Shown here: positions 14,101 to 24,417 of the stretch, piece after piece
How positions within the stretch are numbered: position 1 is the stretch's first letter
How the letters are laid out: each line of letters starts with the position of its first letter
The notes under the pieces: model-generated
What the model was told of the DNA's origin: nothing
Database searches by the model: none
What the model saw: only the letters and a program-made list of their open reading frames with translations
DNA from: Daphnia carinata
Taxonomy: Eukaryota; Arthropoda; Branchiopoda; Diplostraca; Daphniidae
Assembly: GCF_022539665.2 (NCBI RefSeq)
Contig: NC_081331.1
Location: 1 to 64,000, forward strand
Reading direction: 5' to 3'
DNA: 64,000 nt
Translations under genes and position numbers: made by a program

Positions 14101-14859
14101 CGAGATAACCTATTTTTAATTAAATCTGGCATTTGACGAAATTTGAAAAAGTGAGAAGGGTATAGCCTTCCTACTTTTTCATTTTTGGCCTATTTTAGTT
14201 TTTTACGGTTATTTAAAAAAATATAAGGCCAATGTGAAAATAAATATGATATTCGTAATCAGCGATGAATTCTGCATCGATGTAACCTATTTTTAATTAA
14301 ATCTGGCATTTTACGAAATTTGAAAAAGTGAGAAGGGTATAGCCTTCCTACTTTTTCATTTTTGGCCTATTTCAGTTTTTTACGGTTATTTAAAAAACTA
14401 TAAGGCCAATGTGAAAATAAATATGATATTCGTAATCAGCGATGAATTCTGCATCGATATAACCTATTTTTAATTAAATCTGGCATTTGACGAAATTTGA
14501 AAAAGTGAGAAGGGTATAGCCTTCCTACTTTTTCATTTTTGGCCTATTTTAGTTTTTTACGGTTATTTAAAAAAATATAAGGCCAATGTGAAAATAAATA
14601 TGATATTCGTAATCAGCGATGAATTCTGCATCGATATAACCTATTTTTAATTAAATCTGGCATTTGACGAAATTTGAAAAAGTGAGAAAGGTATAGCCTT
14701 CCTACTTTTTCATTTTTGGCCTATTTTAGTTTTTTACTGTTATTTAATAAACTATAAGGCCAATGTGAAAAAAAATATGATATTCGTAATCAGCGATGAA
14801 TTCTGCATCGATATAACCTAGTTTTAATTAAATCTGGCATTTGACGAAATTTGAATTAT
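8112..14859. repeat. Satellite family 2 (177-bp monomers), right block
   Basis: Continuation of the 177-bp array beyond the transposon. Monomers here more often carry the TTTAATAAACTATAGTGCC variant. Several are rearranged: a partial duplication near 9470, a fused short monomer at 10340-10440, and truncated units around 12240-12300, 12490-12660 and 12735-12770. AAGCCCGAC variant monomers recur near 8637, 11118 and 13801. The array stops after 14859, where the sequence leaves the monomer inside the TTTGACGAAATTTGAA word. No gene is visible. Confidence 0.95.
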
Positions 14860-14909
14860 TGGGGGTGCTAATTAAGTTGTTGTTACACAATATATTCAGT
14901 CAAATCTTC

Positions 14910-15125
14910 GTCGCGCCAGCAGGTACCGTCGCGCCAGCAGGTACCGTCGCGCCAGCAGGTACCGTCGCGCCAGCAGGTACCGTCGCGCCAGCAGGTACCG
15001 TCGCGCCAGCAGGTACCGTCGCGCCAGCAGGTACCGTCGCGCCAGCAGGTACCGTCGCGCCAGCAGGTACCGTCGCGCCAGCAGGTACCGTCGCGCCAGC
15101 AGGTACCGTCGCGCCAGCAGGTACG
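14910..15125. repeat. GC-rich 18-bp minisatellite, 12 copies
   Basis: Twelve copies of GTCGCGCCAGCAGGTACC, identical except for the last base of the final copy. The period is a multiple of three, so long frames stay open on both strands (APAGTV repeats on +, LLARRY repeats on -). This is a by-product of the repeat, with no sign of a real protein. The lack of divergence suggests recent expansion. Base composition is sharply different from the AT-rich flanks. Confidence 0.95.
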
Positions 15126-15479
15126 CTAGAAATATTGGGCCCGACAAAACGACAAACCCGACTTTTACATAAAAAATTAATATCAATAAAACTAGATAAC
15201 TATACATGATTTAGATGCTAAATTTAACAAGAATCACGAATATGAAATTTGTTTTCATGTAGATTTCATGGTTATTGAGTTAATTCAAATATAAAGGTAG
15301 GTACGATAGAAATTTAAGGCCCGATTCCAGACGTCTACTTAAAAATTAAATATCAATAAATATAGGTTATTATATATGATTTAGATTCAAAATTTAACAA
15401 GATTCACGATAATGAAATTTGTTGTTCACCATGTTAAAACCATTAGATAAATAACGGTTAGGCAACGCAGCCTCACTAA
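15120..15479. repeat. Two diverged 180-bp direct repeats
   Basis: GGTACGCTAGAAAT at 15120 and GGTACGATAGAAAT at 15300 begin two similar stretches, each followed by GGCCCGA, a TATCAATAAA word, ATGATTTAGAT and a GAAATTTGTT word. The GCCCGACAAAA word resembles the variant monomers of satellite family 2, so this may be a decayed edge of that array. Confidence 0.7.
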
Positions 15480-15929
15480 TAGTTCCCGCCAATTTTTACT
15501 GCTATGCTAAACTTCAGACAAAGTCCGGCAGCGAAGGTGTACAGTCACTTATCTTAAACATCTGAACTTCTAGAAAATGCTCTTGAGCAATGTTGTAAGC
15601 ATAATTTTCATTTCCCCTTTATTAACTTGTTTTGCATAGTGGTATAAATTACAATCTTTATCTCATGTTTTTTTTTAGAAGTTTTGTTTTGGTTTACTGC
15701 TGTTCCTGGATGGACAATGAATGATAGAAACAACAACATAGTAAGCTGGCAACTCATTTGGCATGATACAATTAACAGCTTTTCAATTCCAAACAAAAAG
15801 GAGTCATGGTAATTGTATTTTTTTTGTATACATATCTGTATAAACTATCCCTTATCTAGATTACTCAAGTGACATGACACTATATGACTGGTATTGGAGT
15901 AGATATTGCTGGTCGAATGCAGAATATCT
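15480..15929. other. Spacer before the inverted duplication
   Basis: AT-rich single-copy sequence. I see no gene, RNA or mobile element. A 62-codon open frame on - (15608-15796) has no recognisable features and is probably chance. Confidence 0.5.
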
Positions 15930-15933
15930 CAAA

Positions 15934-16461
15934 AAGGTGTCAAATCAGGCTTCATCTCTGCTCAGTGACATGGACGATGAAGAATACATTGTTGGGAATA
16001 TTCTCAGTCTGAGGTTAGTTTGGAAATTTATCTAACTTTAAAATGTTAATATGAATTGACCGTCTTGTGACTATAACTGAATCTGAAATATATTAGGAAA
16101 ATGATGGTTAAGGTTGGTATTTGCTGACATGGATTGACGTTCTAAACAGTGACAATTCTTTTGAGCCTAAGAAAATCTTTGTTGTAATAATTTGATTGCA
16201 GCATTCGCAAGTCAATTTCTACCGTTGAATGAAAATCCTGAAGACAAGCTAAGCCAAGAGAAGAAAATTGTGAAGAAAGACTAACTAAAGCACAGGTTTG
16301 TTTCAAATTCTTAACTAGACACAATGAACATCAATATGGTCAATAAATCTATAGTTTTCTACATGTCATTATGGATGCCCAGTCTTAAAACAGGATTTGA
16401 TCGAAATGTGGAGGTGGAGACAATTGTTTGAGTGAGCGATGATGGTGAAGAAACTATGTAG
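15934..16461 (+). pseudogene. HP1/chromobox-like pseudogene, left arm
   Basis: HP1-family proteins bind methylated histone H3 through a chromodomain and dimerise through a chromoshadow domain. Pieces visible here in order: an exon ending at 16013 that encodes DMDDEEYIVGNILSLR (a chromodomain start); after a GT-AG intron, an exon from 16097 with WYLLTWID and SFEPKK in shifted frames, matching the YxLxWxG...WEPxxN core; a linker exon near 16200-16300; and a chromoshadow start at 16393 reading GFDRNVEVETIV, then a TGA at 16429-16431, then VSDDGEETM. Frameshifts and the stop make it non-functional. Introns are retained, so it is not a processed copy. The mirror copy at 31505-31998 supports the reading, because different positions are broken there. 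Confidence 0.6.
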
Positions 16462-17863
16462 GTAACCATTTTGTTTTGTTAAAAACTTAACCCTATCATT
16501 TTCAAGTGAGATTTTATTTCGTGTTTAGATAGTTGTAGGGATGTGTAAGGAATGGTGATTGTAGGGCAGGAGAGTCATTCTTTTATACAATCCCGTTACA
16601 TTTTATTTTAAATAGTCTTTTTAACCGCTGAATATAGCTGGGGACATGAAATATTAGAATTGTAGTGACAGGAAATTTTGCATGCTATGTCTAGTTTTAT
16701 TTATATTCTACATATTCATTTTTTTATTTAGTTGTAATATGATAAGTAATTATTATGTTTTATTACAGGCTGACCAGAATTACAAACACATTGTCGCAGC
16801 AGTTTTCAGCTATCATTGTTTTTCAGTGCATAGAATAATTTTGCTTAGCAAAACAGGACTTTGGTAGCACAGGTATTTAAATTCTTAACTAGGAACAATG
16901 AACATCAAAGATCAGTAAATTTATAGTTTTCTACATGTTATTATAGATGTCCAGTCTTCCAACAGGATTTGATTAAAATGGAAGTGTGAACCTGTTCATT
17001 TTTATTGTTATAAATTTTATTTGACAGGAAATACTGCACTTTCAATTAATTTCAACGGGAAATATTGCAACGTTATTAGCTGGTAGGACAATGATTCTGT
17101 TTGTGTACATAAATAATCACGACTAAATTATTTTGGGGTAACTATAATTTAATTATTTATCTGTATAAATTTTATTAATCTATAAATATTTATTTGTTTG
17201 CAAGTGCCTAAAACAAATGAAGAACCTCGGACATTCACAACAAAGGAAAAGGGGGGGGGGAGAAGAAAAAGAATCCAGAAGCTCAGTAGCTCGTTCACCG
17301 GCACGCGATGCACTAGTGTAGATTTGTTGCTGGCACTCCTCGTATAGTGATTCCTAGAACTTTCGCACGTGCTCTTAGCTTTCACAAATTGTAGATTCAT
17401 CAATTACGCACTGCATCTGCACCTGGGTTAGCCTCTGCACTGGTTTTGTTTAGTTGGGTATTATGATAAGTCTAGATGAAATAGTTTAAACATAGATTAA
17501 ATTATGGATAAGTAGGTATAAAGCTAAGTTAAGAGTAAGGCTATTGTAAGTAAGGCGTAAGCATAGTCCACCTCAATTCATTACCTTTGCACAACACTAT
17601 CACAGCCATTTTCTTTCACTGTTTTATGCAATTGTGTACCGTAGTTGTTGTTCACAAACTTTTTCACACAATTTAAACATGAACCGCCAATCCAAACAAC
17701 CTCCTGATCATTAACTAACGATTAATAACCAATTTCTTTTTGCAGGAAACTTTTATGCAATGTAAATGTATTTTGTGTACACGATTCTGTTAGAATTAAG
17801 ATGACACTTATTGTTGATCAAATATTCAAAAAAAAAATTTTTTTTTCTCTTTTGTACAATCAG
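16462..17863. other. Left-arm spacer between HP1-like relic and exon-like array
   Basis: AT-rich sequence mirrored in part by 29060-31500. It contains a second, shorter copy of the block around CAGGATTTGAT (near 16970), which duplicates the region at 16393. A GCTGACCAGAATTACAAACA stretch after a TTACAG acceptor-like site (16768) is also kept in the other arm, so it may be another relic exon. There is a poly-G run near 17251. No intact gene is visible. Confidence 0.45.
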
Positions 17864-19481
17864 GAGTGCAATTTCTGGGGCCGAAGAGGACATAGGGCAA
17901 CGATGATCGCCCCGCAGCCACTGGAATCGCCCAAGATTCCGAGGTATACATAACGAAAAATTTAGTATCTTAACTATATAATTTTTTTCAATCTTGAGAA
18001 TCTAGGAGGGTCACTTCACCACCGAAGGGGGACGTTAGGCAACGAAGGTCGCAGCCAGAATTCTAGCCCAAAATTTCAAGGTATTAAAAAATTTTAAGTG
18101 TTTTTACCATGTTCTATTTATTTACGTGTTTAGGAGGGTTGGCAACACCACCGACGAGGATAACAGGACGTCGGAGATCGTCGCTGAAGTAGCCAAGAAT
18201 TGCCAGGTATTGCTTTAACAATCTTAAGTGTCTAATCGTTATTTTTTACGTATTTTAGGGTGGTCAACATCACCGAAGAAGGTCACCGGACAACGAGGTT
18301 CGCCGTCGGAGCCACCTTGATCGTCGCCCAAAATTGTCAAGTATTTCATTAAAAGTTTTAAGTTTTGAACTATGGTTTTATTTTGCTGTTATGAATTTAG
18401 GAGGGCTACATCACCATCGAAGAAGATGCGGGACATCGAGGAGCGCCGCTGGAGCAACGAGAATGTCGGCATGGGTATTGAGGTATTTAAAAAAAAAAAA
18501 ACGTTTAAGTGCTAAATCATGTTTTTTTTTTTATGTATGTAAGAGTGCATCACCACCGCCAAAGAGGATGCTGGACGCCGAAGAGGATGCTGGAGCACCG
18601 ACATCGTCTTCATAGATGTTACAGGTATATGTGTTACACGTTTAATTGTCTAACCATGTTTTTTTTTGTATTTTAGAGGGTTGCATCATCGCTAAGGAGA
18701 ACCACTGGACAACGAGGTTCGTCGTCGGAGGCATCATAATTGTCGCCCAAAATTATCAAGTATTTAATTGAAAGTTTTAAGTTTTGAACTATGATTTTAT
18801 TTTGTTTTTATGTTTTTAGAAGGGCCCCGCCACCATTGAAAAGGATGTAGGATGCCGTCGGAGTCACCATGATCGGCGCCCAAAATTGTCATGTATTTAT
18901 TTGTAAATTTTAAGTGTTACACTATGATCTAATTTTGTTTTTATTAATTTAGGAGGGCCCTACCACCATCGAAGAGGATGCTGGGCATCGAGGATCGCCG
19001 CTGGAGCAACGAAATCGTTGCCATGGATATAGCAGGTATATGTTTATACGTTATATTGTCTAATCATTTTTTTTATGTATTTAGAATGGCCTACATCACC
19101 ACTGAAGAGGGCCAAAGGGCAATGAGGTTCGTCGTCGGAGCTACGGTAATTGTTGCCCAAATTTGTCAAGTATTGAATTGAAAGTTTAAAATTTTACGCT
19201 GTTTTTATGTATCTAGGAGGGTCCCACCACCGCCGAAGAAGACGCTGGAGGTTGAAGAGTACCGAGATCGTCGCCACGGATATTCAGGTATATATTTTTT
19301 TTATTTAGTGTCTAACCATAGTTTTTTTTTACGTACCTAGGAGGGCCTCGCCAGAGGGGTACGTACCTAAGAGGACCGTTGGACGCCGTGGATCGTCGTT
19401 CGAGGAAAGAGGGTCGTCGCCCAGCCCCGAGATTCACGCCCATTAGGACGATGGAAATAAAGATGGTACGGTTGAGTATTG
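17864..19481 (+). other. Tandem array of 12 exon-like units with intron-like spacers, left arm
   Basis: About twelve GC-richer blocks of 75-110 bp recur at intervals of about 125-145 bp. They start near 17864, 18006, 18134, 18259, 18400, 18543, 18677, 18820, 18952, 19085, 19217 and 19341. Nearly all begin after a TTTAG- or TAG-type acceptor with GAGGG or a close variant, and end at a GTAT donor; the spacers are 45-60 bp and AT-rich. Several blocks are open in one frame and translate alike: NITEEGHRTTRFAVGATLIV in unit 4, a version with RFVVGATVIVAQ in unit 10, and RFVVGGIIIVAQ in unit 7. Unit 1 encodes CNFWGRRGHRA, resembling a CCHC zinc knuckle. Unit lengths do not all keep one frame, and some units carry stops. 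It could be a decayed repeat-exon gene, a non-coding spliced transcript, or an exon-shaped satellite. Confidence 0.55.
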
Positions 19482-20297
19482 CCAAATTGGCTTTCACTTA
19501 CTTTATTTCGTATGATGATATGTGTGATTAAGAGATGTGTTTCCTTCGTTCCTTGTTTATTCCCATTCTTTTCCCTCAAGCATTATTGCTTATGGTTTCA
19601 CCGTTCACTGAGCATGCAAATTCACTGCACCCCACAGTTCATTCACGGTTTGTTTGCTATTTTGCACCGGGTCGGGATTAGTGTTTTAGGTAATGTAGCC
19701 TAGCTTACATAGGTTTCACGCTAAGTATTTTTTTGGTGCAAATTTACGAACACTAACTGCTTTAGTAAAAAAAGGAAACAAAATGAATTAATGGGCAACT
19801 TATTGTTGTCTTTTTAACATGGATTAATGGATTGAAAAATAAGAATACGAAAACAATTAATCGCTTGTGATCGGGTTGCATACATCGATTGTCAACCCGA
19901 TAAAAACAGGATGGGGAAATAACCTGTTTAACCTGCCCCATAAACAGAAGTGAACAACCCGCTCAGCAAAACCCGACGCGGGGCTGTTAATCTGACCCTA
20001 GTCTTTTCTCCTTAAACTCCCCCTTCCTTTTACCAATTCGATGGTTGGCAACGCTGTTTCACATTGCTGCGCAAGCGCAAATGAAGCTCACCCTTGTAAG
20101 TGCAGAAAGCTTTTAAGTAAACCAAAAATACCGGTATACATCTAAGAATTTCATGTTAACCAAGTTTTATTTGACATTAAAGCCAGCTTTGAAAATTCTA
20201 GAATCTTGAAGACTTGCAATGAAGGCTAAGATATGGCAAAATCAAACACAACGCACGAATGTCGCATCGTTAAAATCGAACAGGATTAGAGTTCAAC
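19482..20297. other. Left-arm spacer upstream of the Rpn5-like relic
   Basis: Mirrored at about 26664-27530. It contains words such as CACCGGGTCGGGATTAGTG and repeated CCCGA/GGGTT motifs near 19880-19980. No gene is visible; the short open frames at 19479-19703 on + and 19312-19579 on - are not supported by the mirror copy. Confidence 0.4.
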
Positions 20298-21700
20298 ATG
20301 GCGACGAGAACACACCAACTTGTAAAGCCAAGACCAGAAGGAAATTTCAACAAAATCCTAGAAATTTCCCTCTTGTTTGAAAAATAGACTAGACCGGTGA
20401 GTTGAATTACTGTATCTTTTTGTATCTTACATGATCGTCTGCTTTGCTTACAGGAATCTGCCACCATTTGAAGGTGTCTTGAAAGAATTGTGTATTTTCT
20501 ATGCTTTAAGTATGATGAGGAGGCACCTGCCAAGGAAATAAAGAACAAAGTGATTAACACGTTCAATGTTGTAACTTCACAGAAGGTGTACATGATTTTG
20601 GGCTTTGGTTGCCGTTAATCTTTTTAACGTTTAACATTTAATTTTAGGTGTCAAAGTCGAATGTGCTGAATATGCTCATATTTTTGCGCAAATGAAAGAG
20701 AAAAGAATGTGAAGTCCTGCAGCTCTGTGCTAAGAACTCTGGGTTCATGGAAAAGTTGGAAAATGTAAGAATAATTATGGTAGATTTTCACTTTAAGTAA
20801 CTGTCATTCTATCCTTGTTGTCCCATATTGGTAAACAGGTCGAGCTCAACTTGGAACAAGGACAGTAAACAAGGACTTTTATTTAGGATATTCAAAGGAG
20901 AATAATGGCCAATTCTTTTGGAAAGGATATGCCTGAATCGTAAATAGAAATTTACGAGTTAATTTTCTGTTGCTCCATGTCACCTATTTAGGGTTAATCA
21001 TTTGGGGGGAGGAGATGTTAGTTAATCATATCTCACTTTTCAGGTAAAGATTGATGTTGACTAACAAGTTATCACATCTTCACATGTGCTAACATTATCT
21101 AGCCTTCTATAACAGAATAGGGGTTAAAGAGAATGGATCTGACAGTTAGCATGATGATGCAACCTACCAACCTTTACCTTTTGCTGAGTTCTTTTGATAG
21201 CAAACAATTCAATCTCATTTATCGGCTTTCTGCAGGCAAAAGTTGTCGACGATATTCCGAAATGCAAGTATAAACGGGGAAGTCTTTACTTAATATTTCT
21301 ATTTTTTTTTTTTTATCTAATCAGTTTCTTTTTCTTTTGGTCTGTCATTGGAGTTTTGCAATTGCCCGTCGTTGCCGAGATAATCAACTGGGGTAAGCTA
21401 TGCCTATAGTACCAACTAGCACTTCGCACGGGACAAGGCTCCACTCAGCAACAGACGTCTTTTCCATACGTTAGTTCAGTAAAACACATATGTAGTAAGG
21501 AGAAACGGATAATTAACTTTTTTGTACAGGTACTGAACAAGGTGAATAACATTGGAATGCTTTCGAAACACGTGTTATTGAGCATAATGTCCTCATCGTG
21601 GCCAAACACTACAGCCTTGTGATGATCAATGGATGGCCGCCCACTATGACTACTTTGTCAACGAAGCAGAAGAATTTCAATCCAATTTAATGTGCTGAAG
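20298..21700 (+). pseudogene. 26S proteasome subunit Rpn5/PSMD12 pseudogene, left arm
   Basis: Rpn5 is a PCI-domain subunit of the proteasome lid. Matching pieces in order: a start at 20298 with GNFNKILEISLLFEK then a TAG, corresponding to the N-terminal EVIETLLSLEKQTR region; an exon from about 20454 with RIVYFLCFKYDEEAPAKEIK and NTFNVVTSQK; an exon from about 20648 with ECAEYAHIFAQMKEKRM followed by a stop, then GFMEKLEN; VELNLEQ after an acceptor at 20839; and, near 21570-21690, VIEHNVLIVAKHYS then, one frame shifted, NEAEEFQSNL from the PCI domain. GT-AG boundaries remain, so it arose by DNA duplication, not from mRNA. Several stops and frameshifts make a working protein very unlikely. 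The parent gene is not in this window. Confidence 0.75.
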
Positions 21701-22727
21701 GACTGACCTACCCTGTAAATTAAAAAAAAAATATGTTATCAAGGATGAACACTTGGTAAATCTGGCTTAACAATTCGAATAAGATTGCACCACATCTGGA
21801 ATTTAGCTTTGTGTAATAGGTTGAACATATCAGCAGCCGTACATTTATTGCAAATATTGTTGGAAATGTTATGTATTGATGTGATTAATGCTTTTTTACA
21901 GATAGGCCAGAATAACAGATTGAACTGGGGATTGGAGTGTGGGAGAATTAAATATATTGCCATGAATTTGAAGAAATGGTTAGTGAAGGAAAGATGAGCT
22001 AACACCAATAGTCTATCAGATTGAGCGTTGGGAAAAGTTAAAGGCTAGGCAATGAAGTATGTTTCAAAAAAATGGCTTGATAGTTCAATAAGGAATTATA
22101 ATGTTGTAGGTCTGGGGAAAAGTATACTGATTTAGTTTTCTTATTTAGATTTACGTGATAGGTTGTATTCATATTCTTTTCCGATTGGGTTTACTTAATA
22201 CACCAGCCCACGGAAAAGATATGATACCCCGCGGAATAAAAATAATATGTAAAAAAACAAAGCAATAATAAGCTTTTCCTCATAAGTCGCAATTCAGAAA
22301 GTGGAGATAGGATTTTGGGTTATTAAAAATGGGTTTATTTTAACCATAAAATTCGTCTTAAAAATATATTGTATTACATAATATTAAACTGAAATGTTGC
22401 AACGTGGTTATTTTAACAAAGGTTTGTGATAAGTTTATCTGGTAATTGCAAATAAATGACTAATTACAACATTATTATTAAGTCAAAAAATATTATTGCA
22501 CTAATCAATATTTACATTAACAATGCTATTACGTTTACATCATGTCATACATGACGTCAAATTTTTGGTTTTTGGACTCGATCCTACAATCTGTAGCGTC
22601 CTATGCCGATACTCTACGTATGGGCCACCATCGACATTAACAATTTGGACGGATCGATTAGCATACAGTGTTAACAAGTGAAATACGAACACACAAATGG
22701 ACCTGCACGAATGTTTTACAATGATAA
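21701..22727. other. Left-arm inner spacer
   Basis: Mirrored at about 24418-25460; anchors are ATGAACACTTGGTAAATCTG and the block around GATCCTACAATCTGTAGCG. AT-rich with no recognisable gene. Short open frames at 21739-22008 on - and 21785-21997 on + overlap each other and show no family signature. Confidence 0.45.
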
Positions 22728-22797
22728 ACATCAATGGCTCAGTGGTAGAGTACTGACTTGGTATTTCATAGGTCCTTGGTTCGAATCCAAGGTAGGT
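22728..22797 (+). other. tRNA-like sequence 1, left arm
   Basis: An A-box-like TGGCTCAGTGGTAGAGTAC (22735) lies the right distance from a B-box GGTTCGAATCC (22778), and the T stem CTTGG/CCAAG is perfect. The acceptor stem does not pair. The mirror copy keeps a better anticodon stem (TGAC/GTCA around TTCGTAT, anticodon CGT, threonine-like). Most likely a tRNA pseudogene or tRNA-derived repeat. Confidence 0.5.
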
Positions 22798-22906
22798 ATG
22801 GTTCTAATAATTCGTAATTCGTACCATGTGAAACTGTTGAATTCCACTGTATAGAAAATTATTAAAAATTATTTTCGAGGTTACGTACTTAAGTGTACAA
22901 CCTATC

Positions 22907-22972
22907 CTACTGGGAGTTGAACTCTCAACCCTTCAGTTACAAAGCTGCTCCTCTACCATTGAGCTACCATTC
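22907..22972 (-). other. tRNA-like sequence 2, left arm
   Basis: On the - strand, TAGCTCAATGGTAGAGG resembles an A box. It is followed by a TTTGTAA loop (threonine-type anticodon TGT) and AGTTCAACTCCC, resembling a B box. The anticodon and acceptor stems are poor. Probably a degenerate tRNA copy; mirrored on + at 24173. Confidence 0.45.
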
Positions 22973-23070
22973 ACACATTTCAATATTATGACTCCGCCAA
23001 TACCCTAAATTAACTATAGCCAAGGTAGCATATGTAAAATGGCACTAAAAATCGAAATATTGTTTACAAG

Positions 23071-23140
23071 CAAGTCATGGCACATCGGTAAAGTGCTTGC
23101 GTCTGAATACATAGTACTGTGGTTCAAATCCCAGACCAAC
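23071..23140 (+). other. tRNA-like sequence 3, left arm
   Basis: D arm GCAC-ATCGGTAAA-GTGC pairs well, and GGTTCAAATCC at 23121 is a good B box. The anticodon arm does not fold. A further isolated B-box-like GGTTCAAGTCC lies at 23225. The mirror copy is on - at 24006-24076. Degenerate tRNA-like repeat. Confidence 0.45.
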
Positions 23141-23431
23141 CAATGATAATAATTGAAATTCGAATTAAATAATACCATTAAATGGTATCTGCTGCCCTAT
23201 TCAAAGGGAGTTACACGACGGATGTGGTTCAAGTCCCACAGTAAATAAGCGTACCATACCGGCAAATAACCTTCAGCGAAAGAAAAGCCAAGATGAAGCC
23301 AATGGTAATGTGACCCTGACGAAGGCCAAGTCCAGGTGTTTACCAACGAATTGATAACTTTAATAGATAACCACCAACGTGTGACTTGAACTTGAATTTT
23401 TTGAGATATGGGATTCTAAATCCCGAATTCC

Positions 23432-23664
23432 ATATCCCATATCCCGGATCCCATATCCCGGATCCCATATCCCATATCCCATATCCCATATCCCATATCC
23501 CATATCCCATATCCCATATCCCATATCCCATATCCCATATCCCATATCCCATATCCCATATCCCATATCCCATATCCCATATCCCATATCCCATATCCCA
23601 TATCCCATATCCCATATCCCGGATCCCGGATCCCATATCCCATATCCCATATCCCGGATCCCAT
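23432..23664. repeat. (CCCATAT)n heptamer array at the centre of the inverted duplication
   Basis: About thirty copies of the heptamer CCCATAT, with interspersed CCCGGAT variants concentrated at both edges. A 7-bp unit gives a 21-bp coding period, so long frames stay open on both strands (MGYGIWD and ISHIPYP repeats). These are repeat artefacts. The array sits almost exactly at the axis between the two inverted arms. Confidence 0.95.
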
Positions 23665-23668
23665 ATCT

Positions 23669-23780
23669 CAAGGTCGAATATTCGACCTTCAAAATTTTCA
23701 AGGTCAAATATTCGACCTTCAAAAATTTCTAGGTCAAACACTTGCCCTTCAGCCTCTGAGCTTGTCCTTGACATTTCCTT
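23669..23780. promoter_or_regulatory. Palindrome and clustered AGGTC(A/G) half-sites
   Basis: A perfect 20-bp palindrome lies at 23670-23689 (AAGGTCGAATATTCGACCTT). TCAAGGTCA follows at 23698-23706, a second ATTCGACCTT after it, and AGGTCA again near 23730. TCAAGGTCA is the extended half-site bound by FTZ-F1/SF-1/ERR-type nuclear receptors. No gene starts nearby, so binding in vivo is speculation. Confidence 0.3.
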
Positions 23781-24005
23781 TGAAGGTTATCAGTTGAGAC
23801 TTTCTCAGTTCTCGAAGGTCATTTACCATCAAGGTTACCGTACCTTTAAGTTATTCTCTACCATGATCTTCCTCTAAATTTCAATTACCGTTCAGGTTGT
23901 TGCTGTGGGAGTTGAACCAAATATCTCATATTACTCACGCTAGAGTAAGGGCAACTGCTACTATTGAATCGAACCATTAATTCCGAATTGCATTACTTTT
24001 TTTGG

Positions 24006-24076
24006 TTAGTCTGGGATTTGAACCACAGCACTTAGAATTCTGACGCAAGTACTTTACCGTTGTGCCATGACTTGCT
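24006..24076 (-). other. tRNA-like sequence 3, right arm
   Basis: Mirror of the left-arm copy at 23071. On -, the A-box-like TGGCACAACGGTAAAGT and the B box GGTTCAAATCCC are both kept. The anticodon arm is not foldable. Confidence 0.45.
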
Positions 24077-24172
24077 TATAGACATCTTTTCGATTTTTAG
24101 AGCATTTTTACGTATGCTAGCTTGGAGGTAGTTAATTTAGTGTCTTGGAATAGTCATTGATGTGTAATGTGT

Positions 24173-24240
24173 CAATGGTAGCTCTGTGGTAGAGGAGCAG
24201 TGTTGTAACTGAAGGGTTGAGTGTTCAGCTTCAAGTTGGT
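24173..24240 (+). other. tRNA-like sequence 2, right arm
   Basis: Mirror of 22907-22972. TAGCTCTGTGGTAGAGGAG is A-box-like; the B box has decayed to GTGTTCAGCTTC. Degenerate. Confidence 0.4.
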
Positions 24241-24349
24241 GGAGATTGTAGTAATAGTTATATTGATTTTGCATTTGATATAATATTTTTCTAGGCAAAT
24301 CGAATACAACAGTTTCAGTGGTATCAATGCACATTTATTTACACCATGC

Positions 24350-24417
24350 TTACCCTCGGAATCGAACCAAGGACCTTTGACATACGAAGTCAGTACTCTA
24401 CCACTGAGCCATTGATG
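24350..24417 (-). other. tRNA-like sequence 1, right arm
   Basis: On -, TGGCTCAGTGGTAGAGTAC, then the stem TGAC-TTCGTAT-GTCA with anticodon CGT (threonine), then CTTGGTTCGATTCC. D, anticodon and T arms are plausible; the acceptor stem is poor. The best-preserved member of the cluster. Confidence 0.5.

Larger units (their letters stand above)
15930..23261 (+). repeat. Left arm of a giant inverted duplication
   Basis: This arm matches the reverse complement of about 23886-31998 in collinear order. Anchors: AAGGTGTCAAATCAGGCTTC (15934) with its complement near 31980; the HP1-like exons; the exon-like array; the Rpn5-like start at 20298 with its mirror at 26663; and the tRNA-like cluster with its mirror. 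The arms differ by many substitutions and indels, so the duplication is old. Arm 2 is longer, mainly because of extra sequence at about 29790-30880. Confidence 0.85.

Noticed and set aside
1-14859. CRISPR-like array
   Set aside because: Repeats are 140-177-bp contiguous satellites, with no short repeat/unique spacer structure, in a eukaryotic sequence.
14841-15209. 122-codon APAGTV-repeat protein on +, and a LLARRY-repeat protein on -
   Set aside because: Both arise because the 18-bp repeat is divisible by three; no start context, no homology and no flanking coding signal.
22728-23140. Functional tRNA genes
   Set aside because: Acceptor stems do not pair and anticodon arms are broken in most copies; called tRNA-like only.
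23340-23877. Long repeat proteins on both strands over the heptamer array
   Set aside because: Direct products of a 7-bp repeat read in every frame; composition is purely repeat-driven.
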